From Chloroflexota bacterium (GTDB lineage: Bacteria; Chloroflexota; Limnocylindria; Limnocylindrales; Limnocylindraceae), in NCBI GenBank assembly GCA_016463555.1, contig JAEMRB010000016.1:6720-13639 (forward strand): a DNA stretch of 6,920 bases, given 5' to 3'. The translations under genes were made by a program, and so were the position numbers. The notes beneath the pieces are model-generated. The model had not been told where the DNA came from and ran no database searches. It was given only the letters and a program-made list of their open reading frames with translations. Positions 6,029 to 6,920 of the stretch are shown here, piece after piece (the first letter of the stretch is position 1; each line of letters begins with the position of its first letter).

Positions 6029-6798
6029 GCTCCGACACGACGCCTCCCGAACGCGCGCCACTCCCCACTGATCCGAGTGCGCTGCCGCCAACCGAACGAG
6101 AGACGCTGGACGAACTTGCGCGCCAACTCACCGCAGCATCACTCCCTGAACTCTCTGCCGCTGAGACTTCAATCTTGACCGCACACCTGCGACTACTCGA
6201 TGCGTGGAACCCGGCAATCAACCTCACGCGCGTTAGTGATCCACTTGATCGCGCAACGCGACATCTGTTGGATTCACTCGTTGCCGCTCCGCACATTGAG
6301 CGCCTCGCTCCCGATGGTCGCGGCAAGATCGCCGACCTTGGCTCCGGTGGTGGCTTTCCTGGCGTGCCGTTGGCGGCGCGCCTCCTTTCGCGTCACGACG
6401 GTCTTTCGATGACGCTGATCGAATCGATCGGCAAGAAGGCGCGCTTTCTTGAAGCGGTCACCGCAGCAAGCGGGCTCGCGCCGCGGCTGCGTGTTGCGCA
6501 TGCGCGCGCCGAAGATTTGGCGCAAGGGGGCGGCGTTCGGTTTGATCTGATCACAGCGCGAGCGATCGCACCACTCGGTGAGCTGATTCGACTTGCCGCG
6601 CCGATTCTCACGCCAACGGGTTCGCTGCTCGCATGGAAGCGCGCGGGAGAGGGCTGGGATGCAGAGCTGAGCGCTGCTTCTTCCTTCATTGGATTCAGTG
6701 CGATTGAGGTGATTTCAGTGAACGTGGCCGCACTCGAGGGGGCGCTCCTTGTGCGCGTCACCCCGCACGAATCTGAGCGGGTGCGGGCGCGGGTATAG
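6025..6798 (+). CDS. rsmG: 16S rRNA (guanine-527 N7)-methyltransferase RsmG (GidB)
   Basis: RsmG methylates N7 of G527 in 16S rRNA using SAM; its loss in other bacteria gives low-level streptomycin resistance. Motifs, numbered from CTG at 6025 (257 aa): helix AHLRLLDAWNPAINLT (53-68), RHLLDSL (79-85), SAM-binding ADLGSGGGFPG (103-113), LIESIGKKARFL (131-142), and FDLITARAIAPL (173-184) with LLAWKR (201-206). The conservative start is TTG at 6175, giving 207 aa, but that cuts into the first conserved helix. The frame is open upstream to 5950 and translates to a plausible RsmG N-terminus (ETLDELARQL...LPELSAAET), so a non-standard start is likely: CTG at 6025 with GGAG 7 nt upstream and a 4-nt overlap with csoR, or CTG at 6106, which would match E. 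coli RsmG length but lacks a good ribosome site. Gene identity is firm, the start is not. Confidence 0.88.
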   Translation: MSSDTTPPERAPLPTDPSALPPTERETLDELARQLTAASLPELSAAETSILTAHLRLLDAWNPAINLTRVSDPLDRATRHLLDSLVAAPHIERLAPDGRGKIADLGSGGGFPGVPLAARLLSRHDGLSMTLIESIGKKARFLEAVTAASGLAPRLRVAHARAEDLAQGGGVRFDLITARAIAPLGELIRLAAPILTPTGSLLAWKRAGEGWDAELSAASSFIGFSAIEVISVNVAALEGALLVRVTPHESERVRARV

Positions 6799-6816
6799 GA
6801 TTAGGGCGATAGCAAC

Positions 6817-6837
6817 CGATCAGGGGACCCTGAATCG
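6817..6837. repeat. Intergenic dyad (imperfect inverted repeat) after rsmG
   Basis: CGATCAGGG and CCCTGAATCG pair over 9 bp with one bulged A (6834) around a two-base centre; the core TCAGGG-GA-CCCTGA is perfect. No T-run follows, so it is not a standard intrinsic terminator. It could be an operator or a hairpin in the leader of the next gene. Function is unassigned. Confidence 0.5.
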
Positions 6838-6861
6838 ATGGGAAAGGTGCAGTGAACCGCG

Positions 6862-6920
6862 ATGGCCTCTGACCAGCAGAAGGGGAAGCCCGACTGGCAC
6901 GACAACGACAGCGGCGAGGA
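6862..6920 (+). CDS. Possible start of an unidentified gene (3' end beyond window)
   Basis: An ATG at 6862 opens 19 codons without stop to the window edge, encoding a very hydrophilic start (MASDQQKGKPDWHDNDSG). A weak ribosome site, AAGGTG, lies 12 nt upstream, farther than usual. The other two plus-strand frames here are closed by stops. It does not resemble the start of ParA, which often follows rsmG, because the Walker A motif expected soon after the start is absent so far. The product cannot be named from 19 residues. A minus-strand frame is also open between 6801 and the edge but has Cys/Ser-rich, non-coding-looking composition. Confidence 0.45.
   Translation, partial: MASDQQKGKPDWHDNDSGE

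Noticed and set aside
6838..6855. ATG at 6838 as the start of the gene after rsmG
   Set aside because: The frame stops after five codons.

Overview
The window is GC-rich, densely packed bacterial chromosome with short intergenic gaps, ATGA stop/start overlaps and strong Shine-Dalgarno sites before some genes. The gene set (HPRT, DNA polymerase III delta', RsmG, a CsoR-type copper sensor, a FatA/FatB-like thioesterase, a NYN-domain protein with a very basic tail) fits a high-GC bacterium of the Actinobacteriota or Chloroflexota type. No marker gene here settles the phylum. I see no transposase, integrase, CRISPR array, tRNA or rRNA, so this looks like core chromosome and not an accessory island.

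Minus strand, read right to left from about 5606 to 1: hpt (hypoxanthine phosphoribosyltransferase), then after 3 nt a small four-helix membrane protein of unknown function, then a 159-bp gap, then a NYN-domain (LabA-like, PIN-fold) protein with a long disordered basic tail. Four nt further comes a DNA polymerase III delta'-like clamp-loader subunit (holB). It overlaps by ATGA a 345-aa protein of unknown family whose C-terminus looks like a PD-(D/E)XK nuclease-type core. That gene overlaps by ATGA a double-hotdog acyl-ACP/acyl-CoA thioesterase, which runs off the left edge.

Plus strand, from 5699 rightwards: a CsoR-family metal sensor divergent from hpt. Its start codon lies inside an operator-like imperfect palindrome and it has no Shine-Dalgarno site. 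Next is rsmG (16S rRNA G527 methyltransferase), whose expected N-terminus has no ATG, GTG or TTG start; a CTG overlapping the csoR stop is the best candidate. After an intergenic dyad, the first 19 codons of a possible further gene run off the right edge.

Functionally, the left operon mixes replication (holB), a probable RNase-fold protein, a nuclease-like unknown and a lipid thioesterase. The NYN-holB-unknown-thioesterase run is tightly arranged for translational coupling. The most interesting points are the nuclease-like unknown coupled to holB, the modular tail of the NYN protein, and the unusual translation starts of csoR and rsmG.
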